A DNA stretch of 8,830 nucleotides from Ruminococcus sp. UBA1828 (GTDB lineage Bacteria; Bacillota; Clostridia; Oscillospirales; Ruminococcaceae): the NCBI GenBank assembly GCA_002338885.1, contig DDJI01000043.1, positions 6,693-15,522 on the forward strand, written 5' to 3'. Position numbers and translations under genes: made by a program. Position 1 is the first letter of the stretch. Each line of letters opens with the position of its first letter. This document shows, piece after piece, positions 1-8,830 of the stretch. Below the pieces are notes generated by a model. The model was not told where the DNA came from. It saw nothing but the letters and a program-made list of their open reading frames with translations, and did not search any database.

Positions 1-521
<521 letters not shown>

Positions 522-582
522 TCAGTCCGCGCCACATGTGTTTTTTCTGCCGCGCACAGCCGGTGGCAAAGCGTATCACGCC

Positions 583-624
583 TTTAAAACAAATATACCC
601 CGCCCCAAAACATGGGGCGAGGTA
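583..624 (-). terminator. T-box conditional terminator hairpin before alaS
   Basis: On the minus strand, 622-614 (CCTCGCCCC) pairs with 606-598 (GGGGCGGGG) around a 7-nt loop. A-T pairs at 623/597 and 624/596 extend it to about 11 bp with one G-U. It is followed by the U-rich tract TATATTTGTTTT. The C-rich 5' arm is also the strand that pairs with the T-box GGG to form the antiterminator, which is the known T-box switch. The U tract is broken by A and G, so termination may be incomplete. Confidence 0.9.
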
Positions 625-802
625 ATCGCTGTACCACCCAATTTTATCTTTTGATAAAGACCTTTTAAGGCTATAACGCGCCAATCCGCCGCGGTTTTCC
701 GCGAGGCTCGGGGGTAGCACCTGCCTATTGTCCGGGGCTTTCACCTTCCGCCCGTTCTCTATGGGACACATCGCGCAGTCATTCCCGTCATCGCCGTTCA
801 GA
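583..802 (-). ncRNA. T-box riboswitch leader of alaS, alanine (GCU) specifier
   Basis: This untranslated leader senses uncharged tRNA-Ala and lets transcription continue into alaS when alanine is short. Reading the minus strand, it has the AGAGAA motif of stem I (760-755), followed by an apical GGTGAAAGCC segment. The specifier strand then reads GCT-ACC-CCC-GAG, with GCU at 718-716, an alanine codon followed by the usual ACC...GAG pattern. A CGCGG/CCGCG hairpin lies at 703-690, and a 6-bp hairpin (658-643) sits directly before the T-box sequence TGGGTGGTACAGCG (640-627). The UGGU at 636-633 would pair with the ACCA end of a tRNA with discriminator A, as expected for tRNA-Ala. The terminator follows at once. 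The specifier assignment is inferred from position in the consensus, not from a folded model; the T-box class itself is very secure. Confidence 0.95.
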
Positions 803-807
803 AAACA

Positions 808-836
808 ATTATATGCGATAAAAGTGTGGTTGTCAA
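808..836 (-). promoter_or_regulatory. Sigma-A type promoter of the alaS T-box transcript
   Basis: The -35 is TTGACA (836-831) and the -10 is TATAAT (813-808), both perfect consensus hexamers with a 17-bp spacer. The predicted start is near 802-800, just upstream of T-box stem I. The -35 begins only 6 bp after the stop codon of the upstream esterase gene, so it fills almost the whole gap after that gene. Confidence 0.92.
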
Positions 837-842
837 CAGTTT

Positions 843-2273
843 TTACTTAGCTCTGAACACGTATCTGCAGAAGTTGTAGGTTACGCTCGATATTGCCTTA
901 TCGCTGTTGTGGTCTTCGCCGGGTATCTCATACCAGATATGAGTTACGCCGTTTCTTTCCATGATCTCGTGATAGGTCTTGGGGAAGGATCCGACTGTTC
1001 CGTCGCTGTCTCCTGCGCCCATCATGATGAGGTAAGGCATTTCAGTTGTATAGCTCAGTTCATCTTCGGTGAGCTGTCCGGGGTGGTTAAGTGCCCAGTC
1101 CTGACCGGGAACAAGTCCGGGTGCAGGGGCGTCCGCTCCGATGTATCCGAACAGATCGGGGTACATAAAGCCTATTGCAAGTGCCTCACGTCCGCCCATT
1201 GAGAATCCGAACACTGCGGTGTTGTCCTTGCCGGTTGCAGCGGCGTAGTTGCTCTCGATGAAGGGCATCAGGTCGGTGACGAGGTCGTTTATGAAGTTGT
1301 CGTATGCCGCGACGTTCTCAAGGGTAATTCCGTCGCATGCGTCCTTATCCTTGCTTGCAAACATGTACGGGAACACGACTATCATTTCCTCTGCGGAGCC
1401 GTCAGCTATCATGTTGCTTATGATTATATGTGTCTTCCAGCTGTCCATCATGGTGTTCTGATCGCAGTAAATACCATGAAGAACGTAAAGAACGGGGTAT
1501 TCTTTGTTCTCGTCATAGTTTACGGGCAGAAGGATGTTTACGGGTCTGTTCTTTCCGACGGTTGTCGAGTAGTAAGTAGTCTTTATCACCTGGCCGACGT
1601 TGGAGCTTGAGTTCTTATAGCTCTCGGGGCACTCGGGGACGATCTCAACTGTGCTCATAAACTCCTCCGCAAGCTCAAACGAATCCACTTCTTCAGGCTC
1701 TTCGACAGGCTCTGTCTGCACAGGCGTTTCCTCTTCGGTCACGGCGGTGGCCTGTGCGGCAGGCTTTTCAGACTGGAGGTAGTTTCCGCTTACGTAGTAC
1801 TCTCCGCCCTCAAACTCTATTCTATACCAGCCGTTTGCACACTGACCGGTTACGTTTACTTCCTCGGCAGCGTCAAGATGTCCGACTCTGTCGTACTCTG
1901 TTCCGGGGCCTTGTCTTACATTTACGCTCGACTTGGCGTACATTGTAGCGCTCATCTCCGTAACCTCAATTGCAGGCTCGGTTTCGGGAGCTACAGTTGC
2001 GGTAGCGGCAGTTGTCACGGCCTCCGTCTCGGGAGCAGCGGTCGTAACCTCGGTGGTTGTCACCTCAGAAGTTGTGACCTCCGGCTCGGTGGTCTCAGGC
2101 TCTGTGGTCTCGGGCGCCTCTGTCTCATCCGGCTCGGTGGTTGTCTCTTCCTCCTCGTCGGGGGCTTCTGTTACCGTTGCATCGGTGGCTTCCGGCTCGT
2201 CGTTTTCAACGCCGCATGCACAGAATGAAACCGCCATGCAAAGGCAAAGTAAAAGTGCGATAATTTTTTTCAT
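843..2273 (-). CDS. Lipoprotein esterase with SH3b domain (Fes/CE1-like alpha/beta hydrolase)
   Basis: This is a 476-residue predicted exported, lipid-anchored hydrolase. A signal peptide (residues 1-19) ends in FCAC with the lipidation Cys at 20. A Thr/Glu/Pro-rich acidic stalk (about 22-105), a bacterial SH3 domain (about 108-167, with VNVRQGPG and GWYRIEF) and a second acidic linker (about 170-205) follow. An esterase domain like those of feruloyl/acetyl-xylan (CE1) and Fes-type enzymes runs from about 228 to 476. The likely catalytic triad is Ser358 in GFSMG, Asp422 in GAGD and His455 in GEDH; the serine is certain by motif, the other two are inferred by family pattern. The natural ester is not evident; plant cell-wall acyl esters are one possibility. 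The SH3b domain may hold the enzyme at the cell wall. The ribosome site ACGGAGA (2287-2281) lies 7 nt before the ATG. The gene is second in a pair with its paralog, 69 bp downstream of it. No terminator follows its stop codon. Confidence 0.88.
   Translation of the reverse strand: MKKIIALLLCLCMAVSFCACGVENDEPEATDATVTEAPDEEEETTTEPDETEAPETTEPETTEPEVTTSEVTTTEVTTAAPETEAVTTAATATVAPETEPAIEVTEMSATMYAKSSVNVRQGPGTEYDRVGHLDAAEEVNVTGQCANGWYRIEFEGGEYYVSGNYLQSEKPAAQATAVTEEETPVQTEPVEEPEEVDSFELAEEFMSTVEIVPECPESYKNSSSNVGQVIKTTYYSTTVGKNRPVNILLPVNYDENKEYPVLYVLHGIYCDQNTMMDSWKTHIIISNMIADGSAEEMIVVFPYMFASKDKDACDGITLENVAAYDNFINDLVTDLMPFIESNYAAATGKDNTAVFGFSMGGREALAIGFMYPDLFGYIGADAPAPGLVPGQDWALNHPGQLTEDELSYTTEMPYLIMMGAGDSDGTVGSFPKTYHEIMERNGVTHIWYEIPGEDHNSDKAISSVTYNFCRYVFRAK
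1959..2210 (-). repeat. Thr/Glu/Pro low-complexity coding repeat (lipoprotein stalk)
   Basis: This stretch encodes residues about 22-105 of the SH3b esterase. It is a degenerate run of short units such as TTEPE, EVTTSE and EVTTTE, rich in Thr, Glu, Ala and Pro and nearly free of hydrophobic side chains. Such stalks usually space a surface domain away from the membrane and may be glycosylated on Thr. At DNA level it is made of repeated motifs such as GGTGGTTGTC and GGCTCGGTGGT (plus strand), so it could change length by slippage. The paralog next door has only a short acidic linker here. Confidence 0.8.
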
Positions 2274-2342
2274 TTCAAAATCTCCGTAAAATCAATCTTT
2301 GTCAGCTGTTCCGGTAAACGCGCTAATAAATTGTTCAAATGA

Positions 2343-3317
2343 TTACTCTGCCGGCTCTTCCGCAGCGGTTGACTCGTATCCGAACGCATACTTGCAGAAA
2401 TTATACGTTCCGCTGAGCACTGCAGGGTCGCCATGGTCTGAACCGGGTATCTCGTACCAGATATGATCTACGCCGTTGGTGTCCAAAATCTCGTGATAAG
2501 TCTTGGGGAATGTTCCTACGGTGTGGTCGTTATCGCCGCAGCAGATCATGAGCAGCCAAGGCATAATGTCGTCAGAGAATACAAGCTCATCGTTTTGGAA
2601 CTGTCCGGGGTGAGTCATAGCCCAGTCCTGACCGGGAACAAGTCCGGGTGCGGGCGCTATAGCTCCGACGTATCCGAACAAATCGGGATAGGTAAAGCCT
2701 ATTGCAAGCGCCTCTCTGCCTCCCATTGAGAAGCCGAGGACTGCGGTGTTCTTCTTGCCCTGAGCTACAGCATAGTTCTCAGCCATATAGGGCATGAGGT
2801 CTGTAACGAGGTCGTTTAAGAAGTTGTCGTACTCTGCGGACGTCTCCACGCTTATCTCGGCGCAAGTGTCATGTTCCTTACTTGCATAGATGTACGGGAA
2901 GACAATTATCATGTCCTTTGCCAGTCCGTCTTTAATCATGTTCTGGATGACTATATGGGTGCTGTTGCTGTTCATCATGGTTGTCTGGTCGCAGAATATT
3001 CCGTGAAGAACGTAAAGAACAGGATAGCTCTTATCCTCATCATATCCGACGGGGAGAACTATGTTTACGGGTCTGTCCTTCTCGCAGGTTGTTGAGTAGT
3101 AAGTCGCCTCGACAATCTCGCCGTATTCCTCACCCGTTCTCATAAAGGTGTAAGAAGTCGGAACCTCTACCTCAATCTCTACGCTGTCCATATACTCGGT
3201 CGCCTCCTCAACGTTCGGAACAACCGGTTCTATGACCTCTTCCTCCTCCGCGCCGCATCCACACAGCAGCAATCCGGTAGCAAGTGCCGCCGCCAATACC
3301 TTTTTTGCTCTAATCAT
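2343..3317 (-). CDS. Lipoprotein esterase (Fes/CE1-like alpha/beta hydrolase), paralog of the next gene
   Basis: This is a 324-residue predicted lipoprotein. A signal peptide ends in LCGC with the lipidation Cys at 21. A short acidic linker (about 22-40) leads to a single esterase domain (about 65-315). The likely triad is Ser197 in GFSMG, Asp262 in CCGD and His295 in GSDH; the last two are inferred. The protein aligns without large gaps to residues from about 200 onward of the SH3b esterase, sharing YYSTT, LHGI-C-DQ, LVTDLMP, GREALAIGF, PAPGLVPGQDW and PKTYHEI. The two arose by tandem duplication, and this one lacks the SH3b domain and the long stalk. It lies 69 bp upstream of the paralog and probably shares its transcript. 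The ATG at 3317-3315 gives a complete signal peptide; the AAAGG site near 3332-3336 is rather far (about 14 nt). The substrate is unknown. Confidence 0.88.
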   Translation of the reverse strand: MIRAKKVLAAALATGLLLCGCGAEEEEVIEPVVPNVEEATEYMDSVEIEVEVPTSYTFMRTGEEYGEIVEATYYSTTCEKDRPVNIVLPVGYDEDKSYPVLYVLHGIFCDQTTMMNSNSTHIVIQNMIKDGLAKDMIIVFPYIYASKEHDTCAEISVETSAEYDNFLNDLVTDLMPYMAENYAVAQGKKNTAVLGFSMGGREALAIGFTYPDLFGYVGAIAPAPGLVPGQDWAMTHPGQFQNDELVFSDDIMPWLLMICCGDNDHTVGTFPKTYHEILDTNGVDHIWYEIPGSDHGDPAVLSGTYNFCKYAFGYESTAAEEPAE

Positions 3318-3343
3318 GAGTATTTACCATACCTTTCATATCA

Positions 3344-3370
3344 GTGTAAATAATCTTATATTATTTATAC
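3344..3370. repeat. Imperfect 11-5-11 inverted repeat at the esterase transcription start
   Basis: On the plus strand, AAATAAT (3348-3354) and ATTATTT (3360-3366) form a perfect inverted repeat around CTTAT. The match extends outward through T/A, one mismatch, T/A and G/C to cover 3344-3370. It starts just downstream of the -10 and spans the predicted transcription start and early leader. It could be a repressor operator or a weak leader hairpin. No regulator family can be assigned from sequence alone, and AT-rich repeats of this size can arise by chance. Confidence 0.5.
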
Positions 3371-3376
3371 GTTAAA

Positions 3377-3405
3377 ATCATATCACTGACAGGAGCTTAT
3401 GTCAA
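3377..3405 (-). promoter_or_regulatory. Sigma-A type promoter of the esterase pair
   Basis: The -35 is TTGACA (3405-3400), the spacer is 17 bp, and the -10 is TATGAT (3382-3377), one base off consensus. The predicted start is near 3370, leaving a leader of about 55 nt before the first esterase ATG. It is separated from the stop codon of the DUF4097 gene by about 75 bp, which supports the esterases being an independent transcription unit. Confidence 0.82.
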
Positions 3406-3459
3406 CCACGCGGAACAATTATTCGCATTTCTTTGCATGATTTTATGAGATTTTTGTGC

Positions 3460-3481
3460 AGTATGCTTAAAACTGCATACT
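3460..3481. repeat. 7-bp inverted repeat overlapping the DUF4097 stop codon
   Basis: AGTATGC (3460-3466) and GCATACT (3475-3481) form a perfect 7-bp stem with an 8-nt loop, which includes most of the TAG stop codon of the DUF4097 gene. On the minus strand, the direction of all genes here, the stem is followed by GCACAAAAATC with no U tract, so it is not a standard terminator for this operon. Only the plus-strand reading has a following T run (ATTTTT). Its role is unclear. Confidence 0.5.
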
Positions 3482-4394
3482 ATTTTTCGTCAACAGTAAC
3501 ATTTCCCGAAACGGTGTCCGCGTCTATCGTCGTGATGCTGCCGGAGGAATTTCCGAATGAACCGCCTTTTCCGCTCACGTCTTGTCCGAACGCGCTGAAC
3601 TTGCCGCTCAGGGTGTCGCGCTCTATCCTTGCGCCGGTGCCGGCGGGCAATGTGATTTCGGTGTTTCCGCTGACTGTGTCTATTTTTATTTCAGAGGGTG
3701 CGTTGACGGCGTCTATGCTTATTGCCCCGGACACCGTATCGGCGCTCACCTCATTTGCCTCGCCGCAAAACTCAACTCTTCCCGACGTGCTTGAAATTTT
3801 CACTTCGTCAGCCACGGAGTCCGAGGCGGCGATATGTCCCGAAATGGTTTCAAGGTCTATTTCATCAGATGCCATGCCGCTTATGTCGATATTTCCGCTG
3901 ACCGATTCGGCGCTGAAGTTATCGACAGAAAGTCCGCCCGAAACTTCGAGGTCGCTTGCGACAAGCGACACATCAACGTCGTGCAGATTCGCGTTCTTTG
4001 GCACAAGCAGCACAAGGTCTTTGCCGCTTTTTGCTCTCACTCTGCCGCTTTTGCAGAACTTAATGCTAAGCTCGTCGCCGCTTATGCGGTACCTGAGCAT
4101 TTCTGCGTCATCAAGTCCCGAGTCCTCCGAAACTTTTATCTCATTTCCGTCATATGTTTGAATGGTGACGCTTCCCGCCAACCAGTCCACATCTATATTC
4201 CTGATTGTGCTTGCATCGACCGAAAAGTCTCCGACACGGTACTCATCGGCGTTGGCATAGGAGTAGCCGAACAGTCCCAGGTTTATTGAAAAGCCCTGCA
4301 TAGATCCTCCCGCGAGCACGGCAACCATGACTGCCGCCAAAAGCAGCGCCACGGCAGACCAAATCACTATTCTGACAAGTGCACTTTTTTTCAT
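3480..4394 (-). CDS. Membrane-anchored DUF4097 (toastrack-type beta-repeat) protein
   Basis: This is a 304-residue protein of unknown biochemical role, probably facing the outside of the cell. One N-terminal hydrophobic segment (about 8-29) anchors it. After a short spacer, residues about 60-304 form the DUF4097 domain, beginning with IDVDWLAGSVTIQTYDG. The C-terminal half is a ladder of short strands marked by a Ser-Gly turn near residues 166, 185, 204, 222, 242, 263 and 296, roughly every 18-21 residues, in units like TVSGNxxI. This fits a stacked beta structure. Its ATG overlaps the TGA of the HAAS gene (ATGA, 4394-4391), and AAAGGAGA (4408-4401) lies 6 nt before it, so translation is probably coupled. 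DUF4097 proteins are often found with PadR and HAAS partners in cell-envelope stress settings; a sensing or scaffold role here is inferred from that. Confidence 0.88.
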   Translation of the reverse strand: MKKSALVRIVIWSAVALLLAAVMVAVLAGGSMQGFSINLGLFGYSYANADEYRVGDFSVDASTIRNIDVDWLAGSVTIQTYDGNEIKVSEDSGLDDAEMLRYRISGDELSIKFCKSGRVRAKSGKDLVLLVPKNANLHDVDVSLVASDLEVSGGLSVDNFSAESVSGNIDISGMASDEIDLETISGHIAASDSVADEVKISSTSGRVEFCGEANEVSADTVSGAISIDAVNAPSEIKIDTVSGNTEITLPAGTGARIERDTLSGKFSAFGQDVSGKGGSFGNSSGSITTIDADTVSGNVTVDEK

Positions 4395-5068
4395 TTCTTT
4401 TCTCCTTTGTGAGCGCTGTCTGCGTCTGCGCTATTCCCATTGTAATCAAACACAGCCGTTATTATGTTGTCCACGGCCACACCTATCAGGAATATAATCC
4501 AGGTTATATGCCATCCGCCGGTTAAAAAGCTGACAAGCAGGTATACCAAAACGACTATAGCCCACAACGCCCCGCTTACGCTGCTCTTTTCGGACTTACG
4601 CTCTGCCGAAGGCTGCTCCGAATCCCGAGCATCGCTTCGGCTGTTCCAATGCGGGCGTTTCATGTTTGCGCGGTAAATTATAATGCCTGTGGCGACGGCT
4701 ATCATCGCAAACATCATGCACACGGCGAGGCTGCTGCCGTTAAAAAGTATCACCGGCACGACGCTTAAAATATACAGTGCCACGGAAACGCTCAAAAGGA
4801 TCGCGCGGATATTGTCGTATTTTCTTTCTTCGCCTTCAAGTCTTTGCGCATCCTCGTCCTTTGAATATTCATTTATCAGCGCATCCACGTTTCCTATATA
4901 GGAAATTGCGGTGGCAAAGGCGGTTTCCTCATCCATTCCGTCCGCTCTCAGCTCGCCGTACTTTTCAAGCGTATTGCCTATGATTTCGTTTTTTACGTCC
5001 TCTGCCTGAGGAGTCTTGGGAGCATTTTTGAAAAGCTCGTTTACATAATTTCTTATTCTCTGTTCCAC
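4391..5068 (-). CDS. HAAS / DUF1700 family membrane protein
   Basis: This is a 225-residue protein. The N-terminal cytoplasmic part (about 1-75) is the HAAS/DUF1700 helical domain: it begins MEQRIRNYVNELF and carries the family pattern of an acidic amphipathic helix followed by ATAISYIGNVDALINEY. Four hydrophobic segments follow (about 88-109, 112-132, 166-183 and 187-205), with a charged loop at 135-165 and a polar tail. The start is GTG at 5068-5066: GGAGGG (5080-5075) lies 6 nt upstream and the family domain begins exactly here. A longer in-frame reading from 5122 would lie inside padR and is not favoured. The gene begins 2 nt after the padR stop and overlaps the next gene by 4 nt. HAAS domains commonly accompany PadR-type regulators and are thought to pass membrane signals to them; that role is inferred here. 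Confidence 0.88.
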   Translation of the reverse strand: MEQRIRNYVNELFKNAPKTPQAEDVKNEIIGNTLEKYGELRADGMDEETAFATAISYIGNVDALINEYSKDEDAQRLEGEERKYDNIRAILLSVSVALYILSVVPVILFNGSSLAVCMMFAMIAVATGIIIYRANMKRPHWNSRSDARDSEQPSAERKSEKSSVSGALWAIVVLVYLLVSFLTGGWHITWIIFLIGVAVDNIITAVFDYNGNSADADSAHKGEKK

Positions 5069-5070
5069 AG

Positions 5071-5403
5071 TTATCCCTCCGTTGAAAGTATCGCGTCCAT
5101 GAGCTCTTTTGCCTCCTGCCACTCCTGCAGCATGCGGTAATAGGCGTTTTTGCCCTCGGCGGTGATTTTATAGTACTTTCTGCGCGCGCCCACATCGCCG
5201 TCGCCCCAATATGTCACGATATAACCCATATCGGTGAGCCTTTTAAATGCGGTGTAAAGCGTCGCCTCGTTCAGCTCATACCGCCCCGCTGACTTTCGCA
5301 AAATCGCCTTGTTGATCTCATAGCCATAGCTGTCTTTGTTCATTATATTTGCTAAAATAACCGCGTCCACTCTTCCACGTATTAGCTCGGACGCTATCGA
5401 CAT
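5071..5403 (-). CDS. PadR-family winged-helix transcriptional regulator
   Basis: This is a 110-residue cytoplasmic DNA-binding protein of the small PadR class. It has a winged helix: helices over about residues 11-40, with the family pattern VILANIMNKDSYGYEI, a recognition helix around NEATLYTAFKRL (45-56), and a wing containing ARRKYYKIT (73-81). A single C-terminal helix (about 82-106) is expected to form the dimer. The ATG at 5403-5401 is preferred over the upstream ATG at 5424 because AGGAGG (5417-5412) lies 8 nt before it and would fall inside the longer reading. It is the first gene of the operon with the HAAS and DUF4097 genes. Its promoter overlaps an inverted repeat, so self-repression is likely, though inferred. 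The inducing signal cannot be read from the sequence. Confidence 0.92.
   Translation of the reverse strand: MSIASELIRGRVDAVILANIMNKDSYGYEINKAILRKSAGRYELNEATLYTAFKRLTDMGYIVTYWGDGDVGARRKYYKITAEGKNAYYRMLQEWQEAKELMDAILSTEG
5075..5080 (-). promoter_or_regulatory. Ribosome binding site that sets the GTG start of the HAAS gene
   Basis: GGAGGG lies 6 nt upstream of the GTG at 5068, inside the last codons of padR. Its strength and spacing decide the start and suggest that ribosomes ending on padR restart on the HAAS gene. Confidence 0.85.
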
Positions 5404-5411
5404 GGCACACA

Positions 5412-5417
5412 CCTCCT
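5412..5417 (-). promoter_or_regulatory. Ribosome binding site that sets the padR start
   Basis: AGGAGG, a perfect Shine-Dalgarno match, lies 8 nt before the ATG at 5403-5401. It rules against the in-frame ATG at 5424, which has no such site and would place this motif inside the coding region. Confidence 0.88.
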
Positions 5418-5424
5418 CGTGCAT

Positions 5425-5453
5425 ATGATATCACAAGGTACATTGTCTGTCAA
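5425..5453 (-). promoter_or_regulatory. Sigma-A type promoter of the padR-HAAS-DUF4097 operon
   Basis: The -35 is TTGACA (5453-5448), the spacer is 17 bp and the -10 is TATCAT (5430-5425), one base off consensus. It lies between the rpoC terminator and padR, with a short leader of about 15-20 nt before the ATG. The -35 is inside the inverted repeat at 5439-5457, so a bound repressor would block it. Confidence 0.85.
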
Positions 5454-5457
5454 TGTA
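5439..5457. promoter_or_regulatory. Likely PadR operator (perfect 7-5-7 inverted repeat)
   Basis: The minus strand reads TACATTG-ACAGA-CAATGTA, a perfect dyad that contains the -35 and part of the spacer of the padR promoter. Known PadR-type operators are dyads built from ATGT/ACAT half-sites, and both tetramers occur here, although in the ACAT...ATGT order. A second partial match, ATGT-N8-ATAT, starts inside the right arm and runs to the -10. Autorepression by the adjacent PadR is inferred from this arrangement. Confidence 0.65.
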
Positions 5458-5465
5458 TATTAAAT

Positions 5466-5501
5466 AAAAAGGGATGCGTTCGAATTCATCCGAACGCATC
5501 C
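5466..5501 (-). terminator. Intrinsic terminator of rpoC
   Basis: On the minus strand, GGATGCGTTCG (5501-5491) and CGAACGCATCC (5482-5472) form a perfect 11-bp stem with an 8-nt loop, followed by CTTTTTATTT. It begins about 40 bp after the rpoC stop codon and lies just upstream of the padR promoter, isolating the two units. There is no T run on the plus-strand side, so it is one-directional. Confidence 0.95.
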
Positions 5502-5539
5502 TATGCTCTTTGCTCATCTATAAATAAGACAGGTCAATA

Positions 5540-8830
<3,291 letters not shown>

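Noticed and set aside
1933..2289. Plus-strand frame rich in Val/Ser opposite the esterase stalk
   Set aside because: It is the reverse reading of the low-complexity Thr/Glu codons. It has no ribosome site and its composition follows from the repeat.
2274..2342. Possible separate promoter or terminator between the two esterase genes
   Set aside because: Only a ribosome site (ACGGAGA at 2287-2281) is clear. No hexamer pair with proper spacing and no stem with a U tract were found.
3433..4161. 242-codon plus-strand frame opposite the DUF4097 gene
   Set aside because: The product is a Ser/Pro/Leu-rich sequence with no recognisable domain, produced by the repeat structure of the opposite gene. 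It lacks a good ribosome site.
5069..5122. Upstream ATG extension of the HAAS protein by 18 residues
   Set aside because: The extension reads through padR, is not hydrophobic or family-like, and has no ribosome site. The GTG at 5068 has GGAGGG at the right distance.

Overview
All genes in this window lie on the minus strand, so the biological reading order runs from position 8830 down to 1. The window suggests a Gram-positive Firmicute of the class Clostridia, probably near Ruminococcus/Oscillospiraceae. Signs of this are a beta' subunit of Firmicutes type with no large insertion in the trigger loop, a T-box leader on alaS, a PadR/HAAS(DUF1700)/DUF4097 operon, lipoproteins with acidic Thr/Glu-rich stalks, and strong SD and sigma-A promoter sequences. 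The genus is an inference.

Layout from right to left: (1) 8830-5540 is the 3' nine-tenths or so of rpoC, cut by the window edge, followed by a strong intrinsic terminator at about 5466-5501. (2) 5457-3480 is a three-gene operon: a PadR-family repressor, a HAAS/DUF1700 membrane protein that starts at GTG, and a membrane-anchored DUF4097 beta-repeat ('toastrack') protein. The genes are coupled by a 2-nt gap and an ATGA overlap. Its promoter overlaps a perfect 7-5-7 inverted repeat that looks like the repressor's own operator. (3) 3405-843 holds two tandem paralogous lipoprotein esterases of the Fes/CE1-like alpha/beta-hydrolase superfamily, with a good promoter in front. The downstream copy also carries a long Thr/Glu/Pro stalk and a bacterial SH3 domain. 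An imperfect 11-5-11 inverted repeat sits at the predicted transcription start. (4) 836-1 holds a consensus promoter, a complete T-box riboswitch with a GCU (alanine) specifier and its terminator, then the first 164 codons of alaS, cut by the left edge.

How the parts work together: rpoC and alaS are housekeeping genes. The PadR/HAAS/DUF4097 operon resembles known cell-envelope sensing modules, and the esterases next to it are exported and lipid-anchored, so the middle of the window is largely about the cell surface. No terminator is visible between the second esterase gene and the alaS promoter, so the T-box terminator may also end read-through esterase transcripts. I see no mobile elements, tRNA or rRNA genes, or CRISPR arrays. 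Nothing here amounts to a clearly new defence or mobile system. The least ordinary items are the esterase pair and the operator-like repeats.
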